Shown: positions 1-11,650 of the stretch, in pieces
Numbering within the stretch: the stretch's first letter is position 1
Layout: every line of letters begins with the position of its first letter
Assembly (NCBI GenBank): GCA_023375785.1
Contig: SZWC01000039.1
Location: 249,098-313,097, forward strand
Direction of reading: 5' to 3'
Origin: Penium margaritaceum
Taxonomy: Eukaryota > Streptophyta > Zygnematophyceae > Desmidiales > Peniaceae
Length of the DNA: 64,000 bases
Notes under the pieces: model-generated
The model's input: only the letters and a program-made list of their open reading frames with translations
What the model was told of the DNA's origin: nothing
Database searches by the model: none
Made by a program: the position numbers and the translations under genes

Positions 1-2581
1 ATGCCACGCAGGCTGTCCAACCACATCTCCACATCCCAATCTCCTCAGCATACACCGTTCGATCATCATCCAAAGGAATCGAACGAGGAAGAATGGAGAG
101 CAGCTGCGTAAACCATTCTTTTTGGTACATGAGGCTCTTGATACACCCGGAGTCATTGTACCAGGCCAGATCCATCTCCTTCTGCGATATGTTGAACTTC
201 GCCATGAAGAGGCAATCGCGTACCTCCCTTGCCTCGTTCATGTTGCCAAAATGGCGTACACCTGTCTGGATCTGCTGCTACTGCTACTGCTGCTGGTGCT
301 GACGTTGCTGTGACTGCTGCTTCTGTTGCTTTGGAGATTCTTGCTTTTGCTATTGCTGCTGGTGCTCCTTCTGGTTCCTCTTGAACTTGAAGCACTCTTT
401 CTTGTAGTGTCCCTCTTTTTTTGGCAATAGTGGCAACTGCCTTTCTTTTTCCCTCTCTGCTACTTAGATTGCTGCTGCTGGTTGCGTGAACCCATGGCCA
501 TGAAAGCTGCTTCACTACCGCTGCTACGACCATTGCGTTTTGCTGCGTTGCGATGCAGCTCTACTCGCACCACGTGCGTACAGATCAAGTCTTGGTCGAG
601 AGTCGGCTGGTCCTCCAACGTCTCTTGCACCGTGTCATAGCTCGTTGGGAGTCCCCTCAACAAGAGAAGGATGAAGCGCGTGTCTTCCACATGATTTCAG
701 GCCACTTTGAGCTGCTTCGCCAGCTCCTTTGTCCTATCCAAGTACGTCTCCATTCCTTCGCCACCCTGCATTTTCAACACCATCATGTTCTCCTCCAAAA
801 AAATGAGGAATGCAGGATCCTTACTCTCATCCTTCTTGTACAACGTATCCTACCCCTTTTTTGCATTAGCCTTGTCTCTCACGTAATGAATATGCGGATT
901 GGAGATGGTGTTGAAAAAAAGTCTGTAGGCATGCTTGTCCTTCTTTTTCCACTCCTCATATGCCGCTGCTGCAGTTATAAATGAACTTGCATCGGCTGCA
1001 CCCTTTTGCGGCATCTTCCCCACCACCACCTCCGTTGTGCTGAGTCCATTTACCTGTGGAAGCGTGGCGCGCTCGTCGCCGCTAACCACTTCCCATAAGC
1101 CCCTCTGCTCGAAAAGGAGGCCGGTACGGATCTTCCAAAAGGTGAAGTTGGCACGTCTTTCCAGCCTCTCCAAAGCCTGGGTTGCTAATACCAGGCCTGA
1201 TGCTGCCATTTTGAGCTTGGGTGATGCTCAGCGCTGCCCTTGAGTAGCGGCGCTGTCCCTTCTTCTGTTGCTGCTTATTCCAGAAATCTGTCTCACATAC
1301 AATGTACTATAGAGGCCAGCAAACTAGGAATTTGGAATCAACGAGCCCACCACGGGAAAATTCAGCTCAAAAACCTTTAGATAGACCCATGAAACAGGGT
1401 CATCCAAAGGGGTTTTTAGAGATATGCCCTTTTGAAAACAAGGTATACAACTCCTCCTACTCGATCTCAGACCAGCCAGCTTGTAAACGTAGTTTCTCCC
1501 AAATATACTGATGGAATGCAAATGTTTTTGCACCAATGGAAAGCTGAGACAAAATAGTTTAATTCGTATGTGCTACATTTTAAACTTGACAAAGAAACAA
1601 GAGAGTTCAGGTCATCACAAGGCGACAGTCTTACTCAGAGTGAAGAGTGTAGCTTTGGCCGACCTAGTTTTGAGCATAACTCTCCATCCGACAGTTGGAT
1701 CTTTGTGATTTTGAGCTCTGTGAAAAGCTTTTTGCTTCAAATTGAAGATTGAATGGTTGATTGTCAAATTGGTTAAAGGTTTGACCCCAACCCGTCACTT
1801 CCAAAGTGACGGCGTGTGCTGGCTGAAAGTAGTAGAACTCAACTCTGATACCAAGTATTGGAACTTGAGGAGGGAGGGAGCCTTGGAGCAGCAAGCATGT
1901 GGGACTGGAAGGGCATCACTTGTGCTGAAGAATGGTTGTTGAATCACTCAAAATGATGGAGTACATATAGAGCTAGAGCTTGGACAAGTGAGCCCTCTCA
2001 CAAGCCACACGACTTAGTCATGGAGGCAAAGGCTCACAAACTAGAGTCCATAATCTCACACAGGAGGGAAAGTCAGCCTAGCAATCAGGCTGACAACTCA
2101 CACACAACCTAGAGAGCTAGAAAATACTCTCATGACATACTCCTAGTGGTCACATAACCCACAACCCCGTGGAGAATCGCCATGTGTCCATGGCTAGCAC
2201 ACAAGGATCTCACCTAACCTAAAAAGTAAGGAGATGTACCCTTTTCCTAGTCAGCACACTCTGAGAAGGTAACCCAATAATCTAGGACCTTTTTGGATAT
2301 TTCTCCCATCAGGTCTTCACCCTTGACCTCTAGTCCTCTTCTTTTGTCACGATAAGGCATGGAGCATCGTCCATGGTCATCCAGATCACGGCAGTCGATG
2401 ACCCCAAAAACTTTGAAAAATTATATCTCCTAACTCAACTATTGGATCGGCCTCAAACTTGGACCGTAGACATTTTGCCACCTCATCTTTGCAATGATTT
2501 AGTCGGATTGGCAATTGTAGCAGGCATCTCGTAGTTTTTTGGGACTTTCTTGCGTGGACCTGAAATTGAGGTGGATGGCTC
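1..2581 (-). mobile_element. Ty1/copia family A, 5' portion (5' LTR, leader, gag, start of protease)
   Basis: Reading right to left on the minus strand: 5' LTR 1,856-2,581, primer site complementary to initiator-Met tRNA at 1,843-1,853 (CTCTGATACCA as written on plus), untranslated leader to about 1,210, gag from about 1,209 leftward, a CCHC finger near 375-440 followed by glutamine-rich sequence, and the beginning of protease at the window edge. The gag N-terminus (LERLERRANFTFWKIRT) is shared with every other family A copy here. The element is broken in several places and runs off the left edge. The corresponding copy-2 sequence is the right half of the full-length element at 25,462-31,457. 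Confidence 0.88.
1856..2581 (-). repeat. Family A 5' LTR (minus), outer end incomplete
   Basis: It matches the reverse complement of the intact A LTRs at 55,671 and 61,285. The TATA-like CTATATGTACTCC block lies near the left end and the U3 start lies at the right. The last few bases of the outer terminus are replaced by the foldback at 2,582, so no target-site repeat can be read. Confidence 0.88.
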
Positions 2582-2697
2582 TAATCTGGATAGTATAGGC
2601 ATTCTGGATGATATACTATCTAGATTAAACCATTTGAGGCCGATCCAACGGCGAGATTAGGGGATATGAATTTTCAAAGTTTTTAGGACCACAGGAT
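2582..2697. repeat. Foldback made of LTR scraps
   Basis: TAATCTGGATAGTAT at 2,582 is answered by ATACTATCTAGATTA at about 2,614-2,628, an inverted repeat with one mismatch around a ~17-base spacer. The arm is a piece of the B-type LTR (the motif CTGGATAGTATAG). It is followed by ~60 bases of plus-strand A LTR (GAGGCCGATCCAACGG) up to the B element. The same structure is at 31,458-31,569, so it predates the block duplication. It looks like a repair junction between two elements. Confidence 0.7.
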
Positions 2698-5600
2698 GAT
2701 ATCATCCTGTGCCATTTTCATGGCGCTCTTGTTCTTGATGCGGATCTCTGTTGCCTCTCTTTGTGGCACTTTCATCTTGGCAAGCAAACAGCGTAGCCCG
2801 TGTGTCTACTTGCGTGCTTCGGAGAGAGCGACATACTTTGCCTCAGCGGTAGAGAGGAAGACATAGTCTTGGTTTCTGCTTGCCCAAGAAACTACACCAC
2901 CATTGAAGAGGCACACAAAGCTCGAGGTGGACTTTCTGTCAACGATTCTTCTCACCTTGTCGGTGTCTATGTAGCATACCAGTCGCATGGGGTCAGATCC
3001 TTCTTAGCCTCCAAACAAGAGTGCCATGTGTCGGGTCTTCTGTAGACAGCGCATGATGCGCTTGACTGCTTACCAGTACTGTGGCCCTAGATTGGCCACA
3101 AACCTGCTCACTTGTCCGATTGCATAGCAAATATAAGAGCGTGTTCCTACTTTAGCACACATGAGGCTTCTAATAGCAGACTGGTAGGAAATGTAGTTTA
3201 TCTCACGCCGTTCTACTTCCATGGTGGGGCTCATGGAGGAGGAGAGCTTGACGTTTGTTGTCATGGGTGTGCTGATGGGCTTGTTGTCCTCCATGTTGTA
3301 GCGCTTGAGGACCTCCATGATGTACTTGGTCTGGTTTAGCTCGACGGTGCCTGCTGCTCGATTGCGGTGGACGGTTATCCCGAGGTAGAACTCAAGCGGA
3401 TCCATGTCCTTCATCTTGAACCTGTTGCTGAGACCTGTCTTAAGCTTATTCAACAGCTGGATCGATGACAAGCAGATGATCAGGTCATCCACGTACAATG
3501 CAACCAGCATCAACCCTTGCTCATCCTCCTGCACATAGATTCTAGGGTCATTCTGGCAGTACGTGAAGGTGAACCCGGCCATGAAGCCGTCCATCTCCTT
3601 GTACCTTATCCTTTGGGCCTGTTTCAGCCCGTAGAGAGCTCTGACCTCTCTGCAAACCTTGCCTTCTGGAGCTCTCACTCCCTTGGGTACTTTCACCAGT
3701 ATTTCTTTGTGTACCTTCCCGTAGAGGAAAGCTATCTTGACATCCATCTGGTGGACCTCCAGAACTTTTGTAGGAGCGATGTCCAACATGGATCTAATGG
3801 AGGTAAAGGTGACGACAGGTGCAAAGATCTCCTCTTGCTCTGAGCGTGCACGGTGGGAAAATCCGTTCGCCACAACTCTTGCCTTGTACTTGTCGATAGT
3901 ACCATCCTCCTTGAATGTTTTGCCAGAGTACCCGTTTTGACCCTACCGCATGCGCGTTTAGGGGTCTGTCCACCAGAACTCATGTTTCATTGTCTTCAAT
4001 GGATGCGAGTTCACTATGCACTGCCTCCTTCCACTTCGCCGCATCTGGCATGTTCATAGCGGTCGTTACGGTCAAAGGCTCTCCTTGAGCAAAGCATGAC
4101 AAGCTGAGTCCGGTCCATTCCGCACTCTCATAATCATATTTGGGCGGAGGTCTCTTCTTGCGCGTACTATGCCGGAGTGTTACTGGCAGTGCTTCAAGGC
4201 TTAGTTGCTTCTGCTGCTCTTGCCCTGCCAGTGATCCATTGTTTGAGGAAGAGCCACTTGCCTGAGTGTTTGACTTAGAGGCCTCGGACGACTCAAACTT
4301 AGTGTCACAGAGGGTCCTTGTGTCAGCTTGCCAGTTTTCTGGTGCTTGATCACCTAACTCGAGCAACACAATCCACTCTCCTGATTTGGGAGCATGGACA
4401 CGGTCTAGCAACTCTCCCTTGCCAAGCGTCCTTTCTTCAAAGCCCGTACGCCTTGTGTGTGGTGTCGTATCCGACCATTACAAACTTACAAGCACGTGCA
4501 TCTAGCTTTCGACTTCCTTCTCCTACTTGGACCTTTACCTAGGCAGTACAGCCGAAGACCCTCAAGTATAAGGCATCTGCCTTCTTTTGTGACCAAGCCT
4601 CATGTGGAGTCTTGAGCTGCTTCTTTTATTACTTCTTACCACGCCTTCCAACCTTTGCTGCCAGAGTGAGATTCATAAGGTAGCAAGCAGTTTTTGCAGC
4701 TTCAGCCCAAAAGCGAGGTGGGAGTTTGGCGTCAAAGAGTATGCTTCGTGTCATGCCGAGGATAGTCTGGTTCATCCGCTAGACAATGCCATTACTCCAG
4801 GGGATGTAAGGCGTGGTGGTTTGTTTGTTCATGTTGTGCCGGCTCAACCAGCCTTTGCATACCTTGTACTCTCCATCGTTGTCTCTGTACATTGCCTTAC
4901 CTTCTTACCTTCTTGCTTGTCTGCCGCTCTACCATTGCGGCAAACTCTTGCTACTTCTCCTTGACCTCTCCCTTTGTCTTGAGGAAGCAGATCCACATCT
5001 TGTGACTGTGATCATCGATGAAGGTCAAGAAATACTTGCGACCGCCGTTCGAAGGGGTGCGGAATAGTTCGCAAACATTTGAGTGAATCACGCCCAAGAT
5101 TGTTGTCGCACATTGCCCATTACACTCAAAGGGCTTTCTCTTTGCCTTGCCTTGGAGGCATGGCTCACACAGCTTTTTGTACTTTCCTTCATCCTTGGCC
5201 TTGAATCCTTCCATCCCATGAACCACTTCATGTTGTTACATAGCTTGTAGTTTGCTGTCGACCACATGGCCAAACCGTCTATGCCACAGCTCAACATCCG
5301 TGTCGGTGGTGTTGGCCGCCACGGTGACGGCTTGTGGTACACCTTCTGGCTTTGGACACTTGGGCTCTTCAACCGCCGCATATCCCACATTTGTAGTTTC
5401 CAGGGGTTTGATCTGTAGCACGAACAGCCCAACTCTTTGGACCATTGCGACAAGCCTCTCCTTGGTAGAGGAGATCTTGATGTCCTTTTTCTTGACAATC
5501 ACGGCCTCCTCATCCGTGAAGACTACTGTCATGTCGTGGTCCGTGATTTTAGACACTGACAAAAGGTTTGGTGTAGATAAAAGCATGTAGACGACATTCT

Positions 5601-7334
5601 CTAGCTTCAAGTCTTTTTAACATCGTTTTGCTTTGATGCTAATCAACTTATCTCCCTCGCCTTGCGCATTGACAAGGGTGCCATTGGCAGGCCTGAAGCG
5701 AAGTTCAGTGTCCCCAATGGAGATGAATCCATCCTTCTCTCTTGAAGTGTGGTGGTTTGTGCCAGAGTCGATCCCGTAGGCTCCACGCTTGAGCACTAAC
5801 GCTCCCTTGCCCTCATAAGCTCTCAGCCATCATATTCATCAACTCCTTCTTACCCTTTCCTTTGCCCTCATGTCTACCACTATGCTCTCCATCTTCCTTC
5901 TTGAGAGCCTTGCACTCCCGTGCCCAATGCCCAGGCTGACCATAGTTATGGCACTTCCCAGGACGCTTTGAACTCTTTCCACCGCCATCATTGCCTTTTC
6001 CTCCATCGCCACCGCTTTCGCTCCTACTCGGAGGAGCAGAGGAATTGTTACCGCGACCACCATTCTATGCAGCATACGTTGAAATGTTAGCCTCACTACC
6101 AATACGACACATGGCCTTGTTGTGCACGTACTCGGAACCGCCTCAAACGTCAAGCTCTCCTCATTTCAACTGCCAAAATTGGTGATAAGAGGACCCTAGC
6201 TTTCAGGTAGCGCCATGAGGAAGATCATGGCCTACATGTTAGTATCGACTTTCCACTCCTTGAAACTGTAAAAGGAAGTCCGGAATCGACTCTCCCGCAC
6301 TCACCCTCATCGAAATCAGCTTTTGAAGGATGAAGAGGCGATTTGCGAGAGTCATTCATTGGTGTACATGTGTAAACTTCTCATAAACCTTTGATGCATG
6401 CGTACTACCTTGGAGGTGGACATGATGTGACTCATGCACTGATGTTTAAAGAATCGCAAATGCCATGTCATTTGTGACACTCGACGCTTCATATCCAAGA
6501 TCTGTTTTTGGAGGTTCAACCTCTTCTCCAAGGAGTATCTTCAAATAGCTACGCACCCTCATGACAATCTAAAATTTTATCTCCACAAGGGAACACCAAA
6601 CCCTATGAACTTTGACATCCCACAACTGACGTGCTTGAGAGTGAGCATCGTGTGCATCGTCAGACCGCTTCTCTGCTTCTCTGCTTTGTTAAGGCCGATG
6701 TAGGCTGATGTAGGCTCTTGTCTGCTACCTGTTTAGAAGGTGCAGATCCGTCGCTTACCCCTTAGCCGTTGATCACCTGCAAACAGAGAAGAATGCAAAA
6801 TTGCAAATCTTAGGTCGTGCGTCCAAGGGCAGAGTTTATCCTTGGCCCTTGTTCGCTAAGTGCAAACACGCGCTGTTGGAGCTGATGGAGGTGATGGAGC
6901 TCATGTACGCTGTAAGATAGAGTGGGTGTGACAGTGCATAGAAGCGTGCATTACAACTAGTCAGTTAGGGTCCATAACCCTTAGTCAACTTGCCTGAGGC
7001 AACGGTCTAGAAAATGAGTTCCAACACCATGGTTTGTGCCGACCGCTCCTGGTATTGCAACCAAGAGATGATATGACCCTAAGAGTAAAGGTTCCACACT
7101 AAGCAGTTCATAGGAATCACTTCCTTGCACTGTGGACTTAGCATCTGGTCACTTTTGCGCGAGGAGTGAATCCATGGGGCTAACACCAACCAATGCTTCT
7201 TTAGTGTCCGCCTCTGGTGGACAACTTTGTGAGGAGTCTCAAAAGGAAGAACTGTTCTCATTGACAGGCAACTGACACGTTCCTATAGTCTGACAGCCAG
7301 CCTCTAGCCTAGGCGCGCAATGGCTCATTGGATG
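2698..7334 (-). mobile_element. Ty1/copia family B, 5' LTR to RNase H, broken (block copy 1)
   Basis: Parts from right to left on the minus strand: partial 5' LTR 6,874-7,334, leader ~6,662-6,873, gag ~5,840-6,661 with a CCHC finger near 5,890-5,960, protease ~5,420-5,840, GAG-pre-integrase ~5,230-5,420, integrase ~4,600-5,230, integrase C-terminal and linker region ~4,060-4,600, reverse transcriptase ~3,070-4,060 with the LYVDDLI catalytic motif near 3,490, and RNase H ~2,698-3,069. No 3' LTR follows; the foldback and A LTR lie there instead. The order gag-PR-INT-RT-RH is diagnostic of copia. There are on the order of ten breaks, so it is an old copy. The equivalent in copy 2 is 31,570-36,228. 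Confidence 0.9.
6874..7334 (-). repeat. Family B LTR and adjoining leader edge, partial (minus)
   Basis: The blocks shared by all B LTRs are present: GTCAACTTGCCTGAGGC, the GGTATTGCAACCAAGAG block, the CACTTTTGCGCGAGGAG block and the CTCTAGCCTAGGCGCG block. The U3 start carrying the tRNA-like module is absent; the sequence changes to integrase at about 7,335. The exact inner LTR boundary is uncertain: the TGTCAAC terminus near 6,980 fits best, with 6,874-6,980 then being leader. Confidence 0.75.
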
Positions 7335-7729
7335 AGCCACTTTGGCAACACCATTCCTCTTGGGGGGAGGGCGTGGTGGTTTGGTGATTGATGCCGTGTT
7401 TGATGAACCAGCCTTTGCGCGCCTCGTACTCACCACTATTGTCCGTGCGCAATGCCTTGGCCTTCTTGCTTGTTTGTGGCTCTACCATTGCAAAAAACTC
7501 TTGCAACTTTTCCTTAACCTCTCTTTTTCTCCTGATGAAGAGATCGACATCTTGCAACTGTGATCATTGATGAAAGTCAAGAATTTCTTGCTACCGTCGT
7601 TCGAAGGGGAGTGGAATGGTCCGAACACATCAAACTGAATCAGGTCCAAGATAGTTGCCGCACATTGCCCATTACCCTCAAAGGGATTTCTCTTTACCTT
7701 GCCTTAGAGGCATGGATCACATAGCTTTT
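7335..7729 (-). mobile_element. Family B integrase fragment (minus)
   Basis: About 400 bases reading on minus like the integrase core of the other B copies (compare 4,800-5,170 and 63,530-63,900), including the segments for cysteine-rich PCLQGKAKR-type sequence and the block ending ERQTSKK. It is bounded by the B LTR on the left and the A LTR on the right, both abruptly. It is a leftover of a separate B element and is broken. Confidence 0.8.
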
Positions 7730-8025
7730 TACTGGATCTAGAGAAGAGAGGGAGCCTTAGGGGAGCGAGCATGTGGGACTAGAAAGGCGTCACTTGTGTT
7801 GAAGAATGGTTATTCAATCACTCAAAATGATGGAGTATATATAGAGCTAGAGCTTGGGCAAGTCAACCCTCTCAAAAGCCATACCACTTAGTCATGGAGG
7901 CTAAGGCTCACACACTAGAGTCCATAATCTCACACAAGGGAGGAAATCAGCCTAGCAATCAGGCTGACCACTCACATACGACCTAGAGAGCTAGAGAATG
8001 CTCTCATGGCACACTCCTTGTGAGT
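7730..8025 (-). repeat. Family A LTR fragment (minus)
   Basis: Minus-strand A LTR sequence from its inner end, starting near TGGATCTAGAGAAGAG, through the ATCACTCAAAATGATGGAG and GGAAATCAGCCTAGCAATC blocks. It stops near ACTCCTTGTGA, where plus-strand A leader begins. About 40% of the LTR is present. Confidence 0.85.
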
Positions 8026-9520
8026 TGGAGTAGGAGCAGAAGCATACCCTCTTTTCAAAAGGGCAGATCTCTGAAAATACCCTGTTCATGACCCTGTTTT
8101 ATGGATTGATCTAAACGTTTTGTAGGTGTTTTTTTCTAGTGGTGGATTTTGTTCTTCAGAATTCTTAGTCTTTTGGCCTTTACGGTCCATTTTTTCATCA
8201 AACAAGTATTTGGCAGAAGCAGCAGCACAAGCAGAGGTAGCGCCGCCATTGAAGGACAGCGTTGGGCTTCATCAAGGCTTAGAAATGGCAGGACCAATCC
8301 TTCTGACAGTAGTCCAGCCTTTGGAAAGGCTCGAGAGATGCGCCAACTTCAATTTTTGGAAGATCCGTATCTGCCTTCTTTTGCAAGAGAGGGAGGTGGT
8401 GAGCGGCAACAAGTTGGCCCTGGTTCCACAAGGAAAAGGGATCACCGTAGCGCAGGTCGTCGCACAGAAGACGACAGAAAAGTGTGCAGCTGATGCGGGA
8501 TCTTCTGTAGCTGTACGAGTGGCGTATGAGGAGGGGAAAAAGAAGGACAGGCAGGTGAACAGGTTGCTTGTCAACACCATCTCCAACCTCCATCTTCAGT
8601 ACCCGAGTGACAAGGCTATTGCAAAGGAGGGGTGGGACACGTGCAAGAAGTATGAGAGCAAGGATCCTGCATTCTTAATGCTTTTGGAGGAGAAGATGAT
8701 GGTGTTGGAAATGCAGGGTGGCGAAGGGATGGAGGCGTACTTGGACAAGGCAAAGGAGTACGCAAAGCAGCTCAAAGCGGCTGGCAACCCTGTGGAACAC
8801 ACGCTCTTCTTCCTCCTCTTGTTGAGGGGAGTCCCAATAGGCTATGCTACGGTGCGAGAGACGTTGAAGTGCCAACCTGCTCTCTACCCGGAGTGCTAGT
8901 TCTACATGGTGCAAGGAGAATTGTGTCGCAATATAGCAAATCGCATCGGCGGTAGCAGCACCAGTCAAGTAGCGTCAATGGCCATGGACTCACGCAACCA
9001 GCAGCAGCAGCAGTCTGAGAAACAGAGAGGGAAGAAGAAGGGCAAGTACCACTATTGCCAAAAAGAGGAGCACTACAAGAAAGAGCTCTTAAAGTTCAAG
9101 AGGGACCAGAAAGAGCAGCAAGAAGAGCAAAAGCAACAATCTCCAGAGCAACAGCAGCAACAGTCACGTTAACGTCAGCAGCAGCAGTAGCAGCAACAAA
9201 ACCAGACCAGCGTGTGCCATTTTGGCAGCATGAACGTGGCCAAGGAGGTGCGCGACGGCCTCTTAATGGCGAAGTCTTACATGTTGCAGAAGGAGAAGGC
9301 AGATCTAGCATGGTACAAAGACTCAGGGTGTACCAAGAGTGTGACGCACCACAAGGAGTGATTTACGCAGCTGCTCTCTATTCAAATGAAGGATGACGAC
9401 ATGTACCACCTTTTGGGGGTGACCAAGATCCCATGCGAGCACAGTCTTGGAGCAGTGGTGCAGGCCACACATGGAAAAATCTGGCATGCGCGCTACAGCC
9501 ATATCGGCATGCGTAGCTTA
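8026..9520 (+). mobile_element. Ty1/copia family A fragment: leader, gag, protease part
   Basis: Plus strand. Leader ~8,026-8,284 (GAGTAGGAGCAGAAGCATACC), gag ~8,285-9,170, protease-region sequence ~9,200-9,520 with the KDSGCTKSVTHHKEW signature that marks the start of the family A protease. Gag shows the A-type N-terminus, a finger of the form CQKEEHYKKE near 9,055, and a glutamine-rich tail of CAG/CAA codons. It has no LTR of its own; a B LTR follows at 9,521. It is broken, with several interruptions. The same fragment is at 36,901-38,588. Confidence 0.85.
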
Positions 9521-10400
9521 TGTTGACCTGATATCCTCCTTGTTCATGGCTGATATTTGGACAGGCACACAAAGTACTGGGCATGTACTGCCCCCTTGAT
9601 GAAAGTCCCCTAAGTCTGGTCTAGATAGACAAGGCATGCACTACTCCTTTGGAGCAACTCCCCTTGGTCTAATCTGGATAGTATAGCAAACATAGGTCTT
9701 ACCTAGGACAACTCCCTGGGACTTAGATATTCCACAATTAGTATATGAAGCGAGAAGTCACTGGGTCAAATCCCAGCCTGGTGACTAATTTTCTTTGTGA
9801 CCAAAAGGGGGACAGGAAGGTTCTAAGAGACATCTTGGAACATTCTAAGGTCTTTGCTAGTGAATGGTGCTTATTAGCGGTCACGTAGACCGCCATGTAG
9901 GCAGGGGGGATGACGCAATCCAGATTGGCCCATAAAGTAGATCATCAAAGGAGCCACTGCGCGCCTAGGCTAGAGGCTGGCTCTAGGACTACAAGAACCT
10001 GTCTGTTGCCTCTCATTGAGTATAGTTCTTGCCTTGAGAGTCCTAATAGAGTTGTCCACCAGAGGCAGACACTAAAGAAGCATTGGTTGGTCTAAATCCT
10101 ACGAGTTTGCTCCTCGCGCGAAAGTGACCAGGTGCCAAGGACATAGTGCAAGGAAGAGATTCGTATGAACTGCTCACAGTGGAACCCTCGCTCTAAGGGT
10201 GATATCATCTCTTGGTTACAATACCAAGAGCAGTCGGCGGGAAGCATTGTGTTGGAACCCGTTTTCTAGACCGTCGTCTCCAGCAGGTTGACAAAGGGTT
10301 ATGCACCCACATGCATCAAAGGCTTATGAGAAACTTGCACGTGTACTCCAATCAATGGCTCTTGCAAATCGCCTCTTCATCCTTCAAAAATTGATTTTGA
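9521..10400 (+). mobile_element. Family B 5' LTR plus gag scrap, cut at duplication edge
   Basis: Plus-strand B LTR 9,521-10,293 (TGTTGACC...GGTTGACA), then a few leader bases and ~90 bases of B gag (GCATCAAAGGCTTATGAG) up to 10,400. In block copy 2 the same piece is the 5' end of the long B element at 38,589-44,104. In copy 1 the sequence changes at 10,400 to an unrelated A leader, which marks the right border of the duplication. Confidence 0.88.
9706..9786 (+). promoter_or_regulatory. tRNA-like module in B LTR
   Basis: A B-box-like motif GGGTCAAATCC at 9,763-9,773 sits in a T-arm-like hairpin (CTGGG/CCCAG), and GTCAC...GTGAC (9,757-9,785) flanks it. The A-box-like half near 9,717 is degraded in this copy. 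Position and context match the better-preserved modules at 20,437, 21,958 and 43,517. It lies upstream of the LTR TATA-like region. Confidence 0.6.
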
Positions 10401-11519
10401 TTCGTTTTGGAGGAACACCGTTTACAAGCTGGCTGGTCTGAGTTGGAGTAGGAGCTGAAGCATACCCTATTTTCAAGAGGGCATATCTTTCAGAAATCCC
10501 CTATTGATGACCCTGTTTTATGGGTGGATCCGAAAGGTTTTGAGCTGAATTTTCCACTGATGGACTTCATTTATCCAAATACTCAGTGTGTTGACATCTA
10601 CCATCTATTTTCTGTTAGACACATTTTTGGCAGAAGCAGCAGCAGAAGCAGGGCTAGCGCCGCCATCTAAGGGCAGCGCTGAGCATCACCAAGGCTCAAA
10701 ATGGTAGCAGCTGGCGTTCTAACAGCAGCCCAGCCTTTGGAGAGGCTGGAGGGACGCGCCAACTTCACGTTTTTGAAGATCCGTACCCGCCTCCTCTTGG
10801 AGGAGAGGGGCTTGTGGGAGGTGGTGAGCGGTGACGAGCAGGCTCGAATTCCACAGGCAAAAGGCATCACCGTAATGCAGGTGGTAGCAGGGAAGACGCC
10901 GCAATAGGGTACAGCTGATGCGGGTTCTTGTGCAGCTGTACCAACGGCGTATGAGGAGTGGAAGAAGAAGGACAGGCAGGCGTACAGGTTACTTGTCAAC
11001 ACCATCTCCAATCCACATCTTCATAACATGAGTGACAAGGCTACTACAAACGAGGGGTGGGACACATTGTGCAAGAAGTATGAGAGCAAGGATCCTGCAT
11101 TCCTCATACTTTTGGAGGAAAAGATGATGGCGCTGAAAATGCATGGTGGTGAAGGAATGGAGGCGTATCTGGACAAGGCAAAGGAGCTGGCGAAGCAGCT
11201 GAGAGTGGCCGGCAACCCTGTGGAAGAGACGCGCTTCATCCTCCTCTCGCTGAGGGGACTTCCAACCAGCTAGGACACGGTGCGAGAGACGCTAGAGTGC
11301 CAGCCAACTCTCGACCTTGATTTCATACGCACACACTTGGTGTAAGTGGAATTGCGTCGCAATACAGCAAAGCACAACGGCGGCGGCAGCAGTGGAGCAG
11401 CTTTTGTGGTCACGAGCTCACGCAACCAGCAGCAGTAGCAGCAGTCTGGACAGCAGAAAGGCAGAAAGAAAGGCAAATGCCATTACTGCCAGAAAGAGGG
11501 ACACTACAAAAAGGAGTGT

Positions 11520-11650
11520 TTCAAGATCAAGAGGGAGCACAAGGAGCAGCAGCAGCAGCAGTCATCATAGCAGCAGCAGCAAAAGTAGCAGCAGCAGCAA
11601 CAGCAGTCATAGCAGCGTCAGCAGCAGCAGCAGCAAAACCAGGCTGGTGT
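11520..11650 (+). repeat. CAG/AGC-rich microsatellite in family A gag tail
   Basis: Dense runs of CAG/AGC triplets encode the glutamine-rich tail after the gag finger. The same kind of tract recurs at 57,770-57,975 and, as CTG/GCTG on plus, around 270-370 and 29,150-29,270. Because it is present in every A gag copy on both strands, it is an ancestral feature of the family with length variation between copies. Confidence 0.8.

Larger units (their letters stand above)
1..10400 (+). repeat. Large direct duplication, copy 1 (cut by window start)
   Basis: This block is repeated in the same orientation at 28,880-39,469. Base 1 corresponds to about base 28,880, and the two copies stay collinear through the same order of pieces: A gag and leader, A LTR, foldback, B pol and gag, B LTR, B integrase scrap, A LTR scrap, A gag, B LTR, B gag scrap. 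The match stops at about 10,400, where copy 1 switches to an A leader while copy 2 continues into B gag. In a 440-base stretch compared by eye (about 2,281-2,720) I count roughly 20 differences. Shared internal junctions mean the mosaic formed before the duplication. The left limit lies outside the window. Confidence 0.93.

Noticed and set aside
2582-2628. A DNA transposon (MITE) with terminal inverted repeats
   Set aside because: The arms are copies of an LTR motif, the structure is under 50 bases and it lies at an element junction without target repeat.
3112-3843. Plus-strand open frames opposite the B reverse transcriptase
   Set aside because: They mirror the minus-strand reverse transcriptase and recur at the same place in block copy 2 only because that frame is conserved.
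8279-8968. Minus-strand frames opposite family A gag
   Set aside because: Shadows of gag on the other strand; the plus frame has the gag N-terminus and finger.
11520-11650. A CRISPR array or coding serine/glutamine repeat gene
   Set aside because: Triplet microsatellite within gag, with no spacer-repeat structure.
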